A DNA stretch of 14,292 bases from Desulfuromonas sp. SDB (GCA_001412365.1 LKUE01000383.1:1-14292), one strand, 5' to 3'; shown: positions 1-7,817, counted from the stretch's first letter. Notes: generated from the letters alone by a model not told the origin. Made by a program: numbers and translations.

Positions 1-2058
1 TTAGTTTTTTTAGTTCTATCAATTTTCATTACTTACTCCCAGGCTTTATTCAATGGATTTTTTTACGATGACCGGAATTTGATTGTGGAAAATCCTTTAG
101 TGGTAAACCATAAATTTCTGGATATTTGGAAGACTGATCTTTTTGAAACCACCAGAGGGCAATCCCAGTATTTCAGGCCAATGGTGGTCAGTTTATTTGC
201 ATTGGAATATTTAATTTCCAAAGATAATTCTTTTTTTTATCACTTAACCAATATAATTTTACATATTTTATGTGTCTTATTGGTTTGGAAATTTTCAGAA
301 TTGATTTTTGATAAGTTAAAAATTAATAAAATCTATGCTTTTTTCCCTGCCTTTTTGTTTGCCTTACATCCGGCAAATTCACAATCAGTTTACTGGATAG
401 CAGCCAGAGGGGATGTATTAATGACAATGGGGGTAATTGGGGGGATTTTAAGTTTTAGATCCAGGCAGAAGATTTCCTATTTATTTTTTCCCTTGGCTTT
501 TCTTTTGGCAATTTTGAGTAAGGAAGTTGGCTTTTTAATATTTATTTTAATTCCTCTATACCTTTTATTTTTCCGGGAAGATATCACAAAAAAAGAAATT
601 TTTATAAAGTCTCTTATTCTTATTCCAATTATTGCCGTATATTTTGTAATCAGATTTAATATAGTCAAACCTGGTTATGTTTTCAATTCTGAAGAAACAT
701 TCTGGCTGCCTGAACATGGTCATTTTAGAAGATTGATGACCGTTTTTCCCATCTGGGGATATTACCTGGGGAGATCCTTTTTCCCATTTTATCTTAATTT
801 TGAGTCAGGTTTGGAAATGTTCTCCGGAATTTTTAGGTGGCAGTTCTTATTAGGATTAGTAAGTGTCATCGTTACGATTATTGGAGTTATTTTAGGAAGG
901 AAAAATAAATTGTTCAAATGGTCATTCATGTTTTACCTGATTTGCTTAGCTCCGGTTCTAAATGTTTTTCCAATTTTCGAATCAGGCATGGAGCATTATC
1001 TTTATCTACCCCTGGTTGCTTTTTGTATTTTTTTCGGGCAGCTTTTTAAGAAAAACAAGTCAACCATTTTAATATTTGTTATAATATGCATCATATTCTC
1101 TGTAACTATCTTTATCCGGGGCTTTGCCTGGAGAACGGAGATAGAAATTTGGAAAGATGCTGCCCATAAAACTGCTGTTTATGACCGGCACGGTTGGATA
1201 AGATCCAGGGTAAATCTTGCCTCAGCTTATATCAGCAGAGGCTTGCACAATAATTACCAGTCTGAAGATATCTTTAAAGCGGAATCTCTTTATACAGAAG
1301 TTCAAAATCAGTATCCGGACTATAAAGGTTCCAATATCGGATTGGGCAATATCGCCCTGATCAGAGGAGACTATCCAGCTGCCCTTGACTACATTTCCCA
1401 GGCAGTGAGAGATCATCCGGGCAATTACTTTTTATTGAATAAATTAGCCTATATATATTCAGCATTTGGTGAAAATGAACAAGCTAAACAGATAATTCTT
1501 GAAGTTTTACAGATGAAACCGGATTATGATGAGGCTAAGGCAAATTTAGCAGTAATATACTTTGTAGAAGGTAACATTGAAAAATCCTACCGACAATTTT
1601 TAAACACTGAAGTTACGCCCAGAAATTATGAAGTTATGGAGGTTTTAAATATTTTATTCAGTATTTTACAGGGTCAAAGATTGAAAAAATACCAACCCCA
1701 GATGCTAAAAGCAGTGGATATATTAACTCAAACCGGCTTGTTCCGGCAAAAAGCACAACTGCTTTCATTTATCAGCAGTGAAATACCTAATGACTCAAAT
1801 ATACTTTATTCACTGTCCATCTGCTATACTTTAGAACTCAATGATCCTGAATTGGGTTTGTATTCATTTGTGCAGGGAATTGAAAAATTTCCCAATGACC
1901 CCAGATTTTATAAAGGTCTTGGTTTACTGTACTTAACTTTAAATGACACTGTAAATTCAGTTTCAGTATTTAAGCAATATTTAGCTAAATTTCCCAGGGA
2001 TTCTTCAGCGGTAAATATTTCAAATTTTGTTAAACAATGGGAAGAAAACAGTAATTGA
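1..2058 (+). CDS. TMTC-like GT-C family glycosyltransferase with TPR repeats (5' partial)
   Basis: Probable integral-membrane GT-C glycosyltransferase that moves sugar from a lipid-linked donor; the acceptor is unknown. The frame is open from base 1, so the first usable start codon (TTG at 79) is an artefact. The codons before it encode the end of a membrane helix followed by FYDDRN. The Asp-Asp pair (codons 23-24) matches the first-loop acidic motif of GT-C enzymes. Further on come YFRPMV and FHLTN-like FYHLTNIILH, then LHPANSQSVYWIAARGDVL, which resembles the TMTC motif HPVHTEAV..I.GRADLL. About ten hydrophobic helices follow, up to roughly base 1130. From about base 1190 the protein is soluble, with at least five TPR-like helix pairs (for example GLGNIALIRGDYPAALDYI and LAVIYFVEGNIEKSYRQFL). 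The gene ends with TGA; 123 bp separate it from the next gene on the same strand. The family is fairly secure, the substrate is not. Other GT-C relatives (PMT/ArnT-like) are possible. Confidence 0.75.
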   Translation, partial: LVFLVLSIFITYSQALFNGFFYDDRNLIVENPLVVNHKFLDIWKTDLFETTRGQSQYFRPMVVSLFALEYLISKDNSFFYHLTNIILHILCVLLVWKFSELIFDKLKINKIYAFFPAFLFALHPANSQSVYWIAARGDVLMTMGVIGGILSFRSRQKISYLFFPLAFLLAILSKEVGFLIFILIPLYLLFFREDITKKEIFIKSLILIPIIAVYFVIRFNIVKPGYVFNSEETFWLPEHGHFRRLMTVFPIWGYYLGRSFFPFYLNFESGLEMFSGIFRWQFLLGLVSVIVTIIGVILGRKNKLFKWSFMFYLICLAPVLNVFPIFESGMEHYLYLPLVAFCIFFGQLFKKNKSTILIFVIICIIFSVTIFIRGFAWRTEIEIWKDAAHKTAVYDRHGWIRSRVNLASAYISRGLHNNYQSEDIFKAESLYTEVQNQYPDYKGSNIGLGNIALIRGDYPAALDYISQAVRDHPGNYFLLNKLAYIYSAFGENEQAKQIILEVLQMKPDYDEAKANLAVIYFVEGNIEKSYRQFLNTEVTPRNYEVMEVLNILFSILQGQRLKKYQPQMLKAVDILTQTGLFRQKAQLLSFISSEIPNDSNILYSLSICYTLELNDPELGLYSFVQGIEKFPNDPRFYKGLGLLYLTLNDTVNSVSVFKQYLAKFPRDSSAVNISNFVKQWEENSN

Positions 2059-2119
2059 ATAAAAAAATCTATTTTTGTTTAATCATAAATTTTTATAAAT
2101 ATTTATTGATTTTATGTAT

Positions 2120-2150
2120 TATATCTTAATAATTGAATCTATAAGATATA
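2120..2150. promoter_or_regulatory. Inverted repeat in the M1 peptidase upstream region
   Basis: A perfect 9-bp inverted repeat, TATATCTTA (2120-2128) and TAAGATATA (2142-2150), is separated by 13 nt and lies 31 bp before the peptidase start. It is too AT-rich to be a convincing terminator for the preceding gene. A weak sigma70-like pair, TTGATT (2106-2111) and AATAAT (2128-2133) with 16 nt between, overlaps it. The repeat could therefore be an operator or a 5'-UTR hairpin. In such AT-rich DNA chance is also possible. Confidence 0.25.
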
Positions 2151-2181
2151 TTAATATTGGCACAAAAATTTAGGAGGAGGG

Positions 2182-4965
2182 ATGAAAAAAATAGTTGTAA
2201 TTGTTTCATTGTTGTTTGGAATACTTAATCTGTTTGCAGATGACTTAAACTGGATTACTTTAAACCGGAATTTAGATTTGGAAATTGATCCTGGCACTCA
2301 ATTTATTCAAGGCTATGCAGAACTCAGCTTTATAAATTTAAGCAATACTGATTCTATATCACTTGATTTATGGGGTTTAACTGTGGACAGTGTGATTTCT
2401 CAGGGAGTAAATCTGTCATTTTACAGAGTCGGGGATACCTTGGATACATTATTGGTAGTTGATTTAGGACAGACTTATTTTTCTAATGACACTATGGAAT
2501 TAGAAATCTTCTATGGCGGAAATCCCTTTCTCATTCCCGGACCTTTATGGCTGGGGGGATTGAGATTTTATTCCAATGTAATTTTCTCCATTCATGCCCC
2601 TAATGGATTGAAAGCATGGATGCCCTGTCTTGACCACCATCGGCACAAAGCCTGGGTTAACCAAAACTATACCGTACCCGACACAATGTTTGTCATGTCC
2701 AACGGTTTACTTGATTCAGTAGTAAACTTATCCGGGAACAGAAAAAAATACTTCTGGAGGGAAACCAGAAAATTAATTCCCTATATTCAGGGAGTGGCAA
2801 TTTCAAATTACGCCATCAGGAACTATTACATAGATACAATACCGGTGATGATTGCCACTTTTCCTCAGGATTCGGCAAATGCAGTTTATGCTTTGAGAAG
2901 ACTTGACTCCGCCTATCAGGTTTATACCCAGAGATATGGACCTTATCCTTACTGCAAGATTGCCTACGCTGAAGTTATACTATCAGGAGGGATGCAGAAT
3001 CAGGATTGTATTTTAGTAGGGGTTAACCAGTTCAATGGTTCAGCAGCAAATGAAAGACTTTTGATGCATGAATTTGCCCATATGTGGTGGGGTGATTATG
3101 TCTCTCCATTGGATTTCGGTGAAGTTTGGCTGCCTGAAGGATGGGCTGTTTTTTCAGAGGGTGTTTTCAATGAATATGTGGTAAGTGAAGCATCAATGCA
3201 TGCCTACATGCATCAGCAGAGAAATGAATACTTAGATTTTGAACGCAATAACGGTTATTATGCCACCCATAATCCTCCCTATGAGCATTTTTATTCGGAA
3301 TTAACTTATGAAAGACCCTGTGCCATGATCTATGCTCTGAGATTTGCCTTGCAAGATTCATTATTTTTTGAAACCACCAGAGAAATTATGAATGTGTGGG
3401 GGGACAGCAATGCTCAATGGCAGGATGTAAGTGATGTATTCACCAATGTGACCGGAAGGGATATGACCTGGTTCTTTGACCAGTGGCTGAATGGTACCGG
3501 CACTCCCGATCTGTATTATGAATATTACCAGAGTTCCAGCGGAGCTGACAGCAGCATGGTATTTGCCTGGACCACTTCACCCACTTCTACTGATTTTAAA
3601 ATAGAAATACCACTGCATTTTTATTTTAATGGTAATCCGGTGGATACTCTTATCGCGGTAGCTGATGCTGATTCCGAATACAGTTACTTTGCAGTTAGTT
3701 GTGATTCGTACCAAGTTGATCCAGACAGCACCCAGTTTGTTAAATCCAGGTACCGGAATAGTTGCGAGATTATTGCAACTATTCCTCAAGATCAAAGCGT
3801 AATTGTAACCTGGACATCATCTAACCTTCCTAATGTGAATGGATACAATGTTTATGCCGCTGAATATCCGGGTTTAAATTATCAGAAGATGAATACAAAT
3901 ATGATAACCGATACTTTTTACACGGTTACCTCACTTACAAATGACCAGACCTATGCTTTTTACGTAACTCATCAGGTTCAAAACCGCTGGGAAAGTTATC
4001 CTTCAGACACCAGTATGGCAACTCCGGCCAGTTTTCCCTTTGACCGGAATCTGCTTGTTGTAGATGAAAGCGAAGGAAGCAGCGGAGCAACTCCCATAAT
4101 GCCTACTGATCAACAGTTTGATTCTGCCTATCAGGAAATATTCCAGGGGTATGTTCATGATGTGTACCACTGTGATAGTTCACTCCCCGATTTAAGTTAT
4201 CTGGGACATTATCGTCAAGTTTTCTGGCATAGCGATGAATACATCTCCACCAGTCAAATCAATGAAGCTCAACAGTTGATTAAGTCCTATGTTACTGCAG
4301 GCGGTCATCTGATAATCTCAGGGTGGAGAGTGTACGAAGATTTGGACAGTAATCTGGCAATATTCTTCGGACTTGATTCAGCTGTTTTGGTTTACGATCC
4401 TGAATTTAGCATGGCAGAAGGATGGGGGGCATTCCCTGATGTACATATTGATTCCAATTTGATGCAGGCTTCCTGGAATGGAAAGATGGCCCGGGGGATG
4501 TATCTGGTAACCGGTAATGCTGGTGATACTTTGGCAGTTTGGGGACCGGGATCTTCACTCCAGGGAAAGATAGTAACCTTGAAGGTCAGTGATAATCTGA
4601 TATTAAATTGCTATCCGCTCTATTTTGTGAAAAATGCCGATGCCCGGAGTTTTGTCCAGACTTTGGTGGGAGTGGAAGAGAACATCAGTGAAAATCCAGT
4701 GCAGGAGGAGATGCTGGTTAGATATTCCAGTCCTCATCAAATAGAATTTGTATTACCCTCCAGTATTATCGGACAAGATATTCAGTTTAAAGTATACGAT
4801 GTCAGTGGCAGACAGATTTTTCAAACCTATATTGATGATAAAATTAAATTGTTTAGTTGGGATTGGACAGAAAACAGCGGGGTAAGAATCTCAAATGGTT
4901 CTTATTTTGTAATTATTCAGTCAGATAATTACCAGTTTAAAACCAAAATCTTCAAACTGATTTAA
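2182..4965 (+). CDS. Secreted M1-family (gluzincin) metallopeptidase with FN3, GATase-like and C-terminal sorting-type domains
   Basis: Predicted exported zinc aminopeptidase of 927 residues. The ATG follows a strong Shine-Dalgarno (AGGAGGAGGG). Residues 1-19 form a signal peptide, with likely cleavage near LFA/DD. An N-terminal beta domain precedes the catalytic core. The core has HEFAH at 296-300, the third zinc ligand E319 exactly 18 residues after the second His (in WLPEGWA), and a probable catalytic Tyr376 in TYERPCAMIYALR. The usual exopeptidase motif G-x-M-E-N reads GGMQN (269-273), with Gln at the position of the amine-binding Glu. After WLNGTGTPDLYYEYY and a beta segment come an FN3-like domain (about 527-616), a class-I-glutamine-amidotransferase-like or ThuA-like alpha/beta domain (about 622-830, starting NLLVVDESEGS), and a FlgD/T9SS-type module (about 848-927, VYDVSGRQIF, NGSYFVIIQS). 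It is larger than a bare M1 enzyme, and its C-terminus looks intact. Family certain; substrate unknown. Confidence 0.88.
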   Translation: MKKIVVIVSLLFGILNLFADDLNWITLNRNLDLEIDPGTQFIQGYAELSFINLSNTDSISLDLWGLTVDSVISQGVNLSFYRVGDTLDTLLVVDLGQTYFSNDTMELEIFYGGNPFLIPGPLWLGGLRFYSNVIFSIHAPNGLKAWMPCLDHHRHKAWVNQNYTVPDTMFVMSNGLLDSVVNLSGNRKKYFWRETRKLIPYIQGVAISNYAIRNYYIDTIPVMIATFPQDSANAVYALRRLDSAYQVYTQRYGPYPYCKIAYAEVILSGGMQNQDCILVGVNQFNGSAANERLLMHEFAHMWWGDYVSPLDFGEVWLPEGWAVFSEGVFNEYVVSEASMHAYMHQQRNEYLDFERNNGYYATHNPPYEHFYSELTYERPCAMIYALRFALQDSLFFETTREIMNVWGDSNAQWQDVSDVFTNVTGRDMTWFFDQWLNGTGTPDLYYEYYQSSSGADSSMVFAWTTSPTSTDFKIEIPLHFYFNGNPVDTLIAVADADSEYSYFAVSCDSYQVDPDSTQFVKSRYRNSCEIIATIPQDQSVIVTWTSSNLPNVNGYNVYAAEYPGLNYQKMNTNMITDTFYTVTSLTNDQTYAFYVTHQVQNRWESYPSDTSMATPASFPFDRNLLVVDESEGSSGATPIMPTDQQFDSAYQEIFQGYVHDVYHCDSSLPDLSYLGHYRQVFWHSDEYISTSQINEAQQLIKSYVTAGGHLIISGWRVYEDLDSNLAIFFGLDSAVLVYDPEFSMAEGWGAFPDVHIDSNLMQASWNGKMARGMYLVTGNAGDTLAVWGPGSSLQGKIVTLKVSDNLILNCYPLYFVKNADARSFVQTLVGVEENISENPVQEEMLVRYSSPHQIEFVLPSSIIGQDIQFKVYDVSGRQIFQTYIDDKIKLFSWDWTENSGVRISNGSYFVIIQSDNYQFKTKIFKLI

Positions 4966-4971
4966 GATAAG

Positions 4972-5077
4972 AATTGGGGACGGTGCATGACTCTATGGCA
5001 TTTATGGGTATTATATGAGTATAATTATTCTATTTATATATTAGAAAATGTCACAAAGTCATGCACCGTCCCCAATT
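4972..5077. mobile_element. Palindromic MITE-like element with perfect 21-bp terminal inverted repeats
   Basis: The left arm is 4972-4992, beginning AATTGGGGACGGTGCATG. The right arm, 5057-5077, is its exact reverse complement. A 64-nt AT-rich centre without coding capacity separates them. GGGGACGG-type palindromes are familiar to me next to IS200/IS605-like Y1 (REP-associated) transposases, so a non-autonomous element mobilised in trans is likely; no transposase is in this window. The element starts 6 bp after the M1 peptidase stop. Its other end lies inside the 3' coding region of the convergent Asp-box gene, for which it supplies the last residues and the stop. I see no target-site duplication. 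The right arm runs into T5 (5076-5080), so the transcript could form a long-looped hairpin that ends transcription of the peptidase gene. Confidence 0.7.
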
Positions 5078-6715
5078 TTTGTAATTTCCCGGAGGATTGG
5101 CTGTTCTCCAGTAATAATAGTGGGTGCCTGCAGATAAGTAACGGTCAACCAGGCAGTGAACTTCCCTGCCGGTTACATCGTAGATTTTCAAAGTAGTATG
5201 ACCATCCTGAGGGAGAGTGAGGTTAAATTGAACCTGATTGCCGGATGATTTCGTCTGAACTATGTAAGCTAGAGGTATTTCTGGATCGGGCTGTTCCTGA
5301 ATTCCTAACAAATCCCAGAAATCAAATCTCTGATGGTAGAGATGATAGTGACCTTGATCAATAAACGAAGGATATTCTTTAATAAATGTTACATCAATAT
5401 GACTTTGATCTGGAAAAATGGCATGGATAAAATTATGCTTAGTGCATGAAGGAAAATAATAACTGAAATTAGAAGATATTGGGTTAATAATGCTAGCATC
5501 CCAGGTATTGCCAAAATCAGTGGAGTAAACTGCAGTCAGGGCATATTCCAGGCTGCCTGCAGTATCTACAACTGATAGGGTAATTCCGTAAATCCCGTAC
5601 AAGTCCCAAATATAATAATCGTCTCCCCAGTACAATAATCCTAATGTAGGATATCCGGAGATATGTTCAAATACGGAAGGATTCCCAGTGATGATGGGAA
5701 CCGGGTTGCAGGAATCAAAACTCCAGTTACCCGGATTTCCACTGTTGGGTTTAATGAAGTATATCTCTCCCAGGTCATAGCTATTAAGACTATTTCGGCA
5801 ACTGTCTAGCTTTATCAATATGTAGGGTATCTTTGAGTAATAATCAACCATTATACTATAACCGGTTGAATTCATGGATAGAGTGTCGGGAGGATTTCCC
5901 GCTGTACCAATCATTAAATGGCGGGGAGAGGTCCAAGTCAACCCGTAATCTGTGGATTCCATATAGTAGGGGAGAATGGGGCTAGTAGCACTTTCCTGCC
6001 TTCCGAAGTACATAAAGACATATCCGTCATTTCCCCGGTCGCAAACCGGGGCTTTTTGACAATGAGCTTATCCCAGGGGAACAATCAAAGAACTGTCCCA
6101 GCTAGTCCCACCATCGGAGGAAGTAAATCCCCAAATATCTTCAAGGGTAGGTTGAAAACCAGCCGCAAAACGATGACCATCATTCCAAGCCACTCCAGTC
6201 ATATTTGATATAGAAATATTTCCCATGATCACTGGAGTGAATAGTTGCCAAGGAGTTAATTCGTCGTAGGTATAGTAAGTACAGCCGTTTTCAGTCCAAT
6301 AACAGTAACATCTGGCTTCATAGCTTGTATAAATGGTATCCATAGCAACAACCTGGGTTTGGTCATATTTTATATAGGAGAAATTCCCAGTGCCTACCTG
6401 GGTGGGAGTCCAATTATCTCCTCCATCTGTTGAATAAGTCTGATAGAATATCTGGTAAGCGTTGGGATCGGCAGTAGTTTGGGTAAAAATGACAGATACA
6501 GTGTCGGTGTAGCTGATGACTCTTCTTCCCGGAGCAGCTAAACCTCTCCAGTTGGCGTCAGAGGTGATCAGGTGGGTGTCGGAAGAGGTAAATAAAGATG
6601 TAGAATAGTTCTGTAAAGGGGTGACTAAATCGGGGGGGGTGATGATTATTTGATCAGCAGCCATGCTGTGACTTAAAACAAGAACCAGATTTACAATGAC
6701 CATAAATATTTTCAT
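5051..6715 (-). pseudogene. Secreted Asp-box (sialidase/BNR-like beta-propeller) protein, disrupted by an in-frame stop and a 3' insertion
   Basis: The ATG at 6715 has a strong Shine-Dalgarno (AGGAGGGG, 5 nt away) and starts a signal peptide (residues 1-19, ending SMA). The frame runs to a TAA at 6068-6070 (215 residues) and continues in the same frame through 18 sense codons to ATG at 6013 and on to TGA at 5051-5053. Four Asp-box motifs (S-x-D-x-G-x-x-W) lie across both halves: STDGGDNW and SSDGGTSW before the stop, STDYGLTW and STDFGNTW after it. The halves are thus one beta-propeller gene split by a single nonsense codon. The C-terminus begins a FlgD/T9SS-type module (LKIYDVTGREVHCL, SAGTHYYYWRT), but after PPGNY it reads KNWGRCMTL, encoded by the palindromic element. 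The last strands, roughly 15-20 residues, are missing. No catalytic sialidase residues could be assigned; Asp-box proteins are often non-enzymatic. It is the third gene of a minus-strand cluster, 48 bp after the small membrane protein gene. Confidence 0.8.
6033..6057 (+). terminator. Intrinsic-terminator-like hairpin, antisense within the Asp-box pseudogene
   Basis: CCCCGGT (6033-6039) and ACCGGGG (6045-6051) form a perfect 7-bp GC-rich stem with loop CGCAA. C and T5 (6053-6057) follow on the plus strand. It is among the most terminator-like structures in the window, yet it lies inside a minus-strand gene and 10 nt from that gene's premature stop codon. The bases also encode plausible propeller sequence (KAPVCDRGNDGYVF), so it may be coding DNA that folds by chance. 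It could stop plus-strand readthrough from the peptidase gene or an antisense transcript. Confidence 0.35.
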
Positions 6716-6763
6716 TAATCCCCTCCTTGTTAATCTACTAATAGTATACTTGTTAGGATAATA

Positions 6764-7105
6764 TTAAACAAGTGCTAAAAAGATCAACAGCGCATGGAGA
6801 TAGAAAAATCCCATTATCAGAGAGGGAAAAGAAAATATCAAGATCATGGTTACTTTTCTAATCCAGCAAGCGCTGAGAATTAAATAATAACAGCTTAATA
6901 CTCCTAATAAAATTGCAGTTAATCCTGAAAAGAATAATATACTGACTGTTATTATTCTTTCCCCCTGAATGCCTATATAAAATAATCCGGAGTAAATCAG
7001 CTTTGAACCAGACCAGATAAATAACCATGGAATGATATGAAAGATCATGGAGGTAACTGGAACAATGAAAGATAATTTCCTGCTATTATTGATTTCTCCC
7101 TCCAA
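6764..7105 (-). CDS. Small integral membrane protein of unknown function
   Basis: I do not recognise this protein. It has up to 113 residues and is almost wholly hydrophobic, with three or four predicted helices (about 11-33, a weak one near 37-48, 51-77 and 85-113) and a short basic loop (WIRKVT) before the last. The 5' end overlaps the preceding gene by 20 bp, implying translational coupling. The start is uncertain. The most upstream candidate is TTG at 7105, but a GGAGGG Shine-Dalgarno lies just after it (7103-7098), so initiation may occur at a non-standard codon a few residues on, such as ATC at 7093. The first ATG (7048) would cut into helix 1 and has no Shine-Dalgarno. It may act with the C25-like membrane-anchored protein encoded upstream, for instance as a membrane partner; this is inferred from overlap only. 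Confidence 0.6.
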   Translation of the reverse strand: MEGEINNSRKLSFIVPVTSMIFHIIPWLFIWSGSKLIYSGLFYIGIQGERIITVSILFFSGLTAILLGVLSCYYLILSACWIRKVTMILIFSFPSLIMGFFYLHALLIFLALV

Positions 7106-7817
7106 TGGTAATATCGGGGTTACCTAATAGTTCAGCCTCAGATTGCAGAAATATATGATCGGCATCAAGCTGGGAAAAGCTGAGAAATTTAATTTGGGTT
7201 AAGAAGGATTTCATCAGCTGATTGGATTCAGCTAATGCTTGTCCCGCCGGATATCCCCTGGTCCACCGTCTTAAAAAGTAAAAGTAAAAAACTGGAGAAG
7301 AACTTTGGTCATAGTGACCAATGTAAGCATCTGCCCCCAGATTTAACCAGTGTTTCCCCTGGTAGATATCGCCGCATCCGGTATTGTAAACCAGATGTAT
7401 ATTGGTCAGAAGGTGGGGGGGAAGGCTGTCCACCCAGTAAATATAGCTATTTTGATGGGCAAGCAGATAGATATCAACCTGGGAGTAGTGGGATAAAGCG
7501 TATTTCAAACTTTGTTGAAATTGCTTTTTGCAGTTATTATTACTGGATTCAGTGAAGTACCAATAACAGCCGTAATAATGTTGTAGATAACCTGCTGTAA
7601 AATTTTTTGATCCCCATTTTTGAAAACTGTTGACGTTGTCTCTGATGGCAATGGCTGCACGATTGTTTTTTCCTGGAGGAACATAGATTCTACAGAACCA
7701 GTTATCTGTTATTTTAACAATTAACAGATAGCTAATTACCCCTAAAATAACTGAAAATAATATTGCTGAAATTTTTTGTTTTTTGCCAATAACAGGATCT
7801 GTTGAATTACTTCTCAT
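7086..7817 (-). CDS. Membrane-anchored clan CD (C25/caspase-like) fold protein
   Basis: This is a 243-residue protein with a single N-terminal transmembrane helix (about 16-35) after a short basic cytoplasmic tail (GKKQK), so the remainder should face outward. The body resembles the gingipain/C25 and CHAT-type caspase fold: a hydrophobic strand ending in a His (DIYLLAHQN, H121), a second strand ending in a Cys (HLVYNTGCGD, C148), then LGADAYIGHYDQ (159-170), the helix RGYPAGQALAESN (187-199), and LLGNPDITIG (230-239). The last resembles the LLGDPxLxL ending of C25 proteins. H121 and C148 are the candidate catalytic dyad. It lacks the propeptide and length of secreted gingipains, so it may be a small processing peptidase or an inactive relative. 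It is first in the minus-strand cluster and overlaps the small membrane protein gene by 20 bp. The ATG at 7817 has only a weak Shine-Dalgarno. The fold assignment rests on motif order and is tentative. Confidence 0.5.
   Translation of the reverse strand: MRSNSTDPVIGKKQKISAILFSVILGVISYLLIVKITDNWFCRIYVPPGKNNRAAIAIRDNVNSFQKWGSKNFTAGYLQHYYGCYWYFTESSNNNCKKQFQQSLKYALSHYSQVDIYLLAHQNSYIYWVDSLPPHLLTNIHLVYNTGCGDIYQGKHWLNLGADAYIGHYDQSSSPVFYFYFLRRWTRGYPAGQALAESNQLMKSFLTQIKFLSFSQLDADHIFLQSEAELLGNPDITIGGRNQ

Noticed and set aside
4987-5196. Open frame on the plus strand across the palindromic element
   Set aside because: It is formed by reading through the inverted repeats and into the antisense of the Asp-box gene; it has no Shine-Dalgarno and its composition does not look like protein.
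6068-6070. TAA recoding or stop-codon reassignment as the explanation for the split Asp-box gene
   Set aside because: Several other genes here end at TAA (M1 peptidase, hutU, the fusion protein), and the same gene is independently damaged at its 3' end, so decay is simpler.
5918-6208. Plus-strand open frame over the middle of the Asp-box gene
   Set aside because: It is the antisense shadow of the propeller coding frame, without a ribosome site or recognisable motif.
7235-7555. Plus-strand open frame inside the C25-like gene
   Set aside because: It is antisense to a better-supported coding frame that has a membrane anchor and ordered motifs; the translation is low-complexity and lacks a Shine-Dalgarno.
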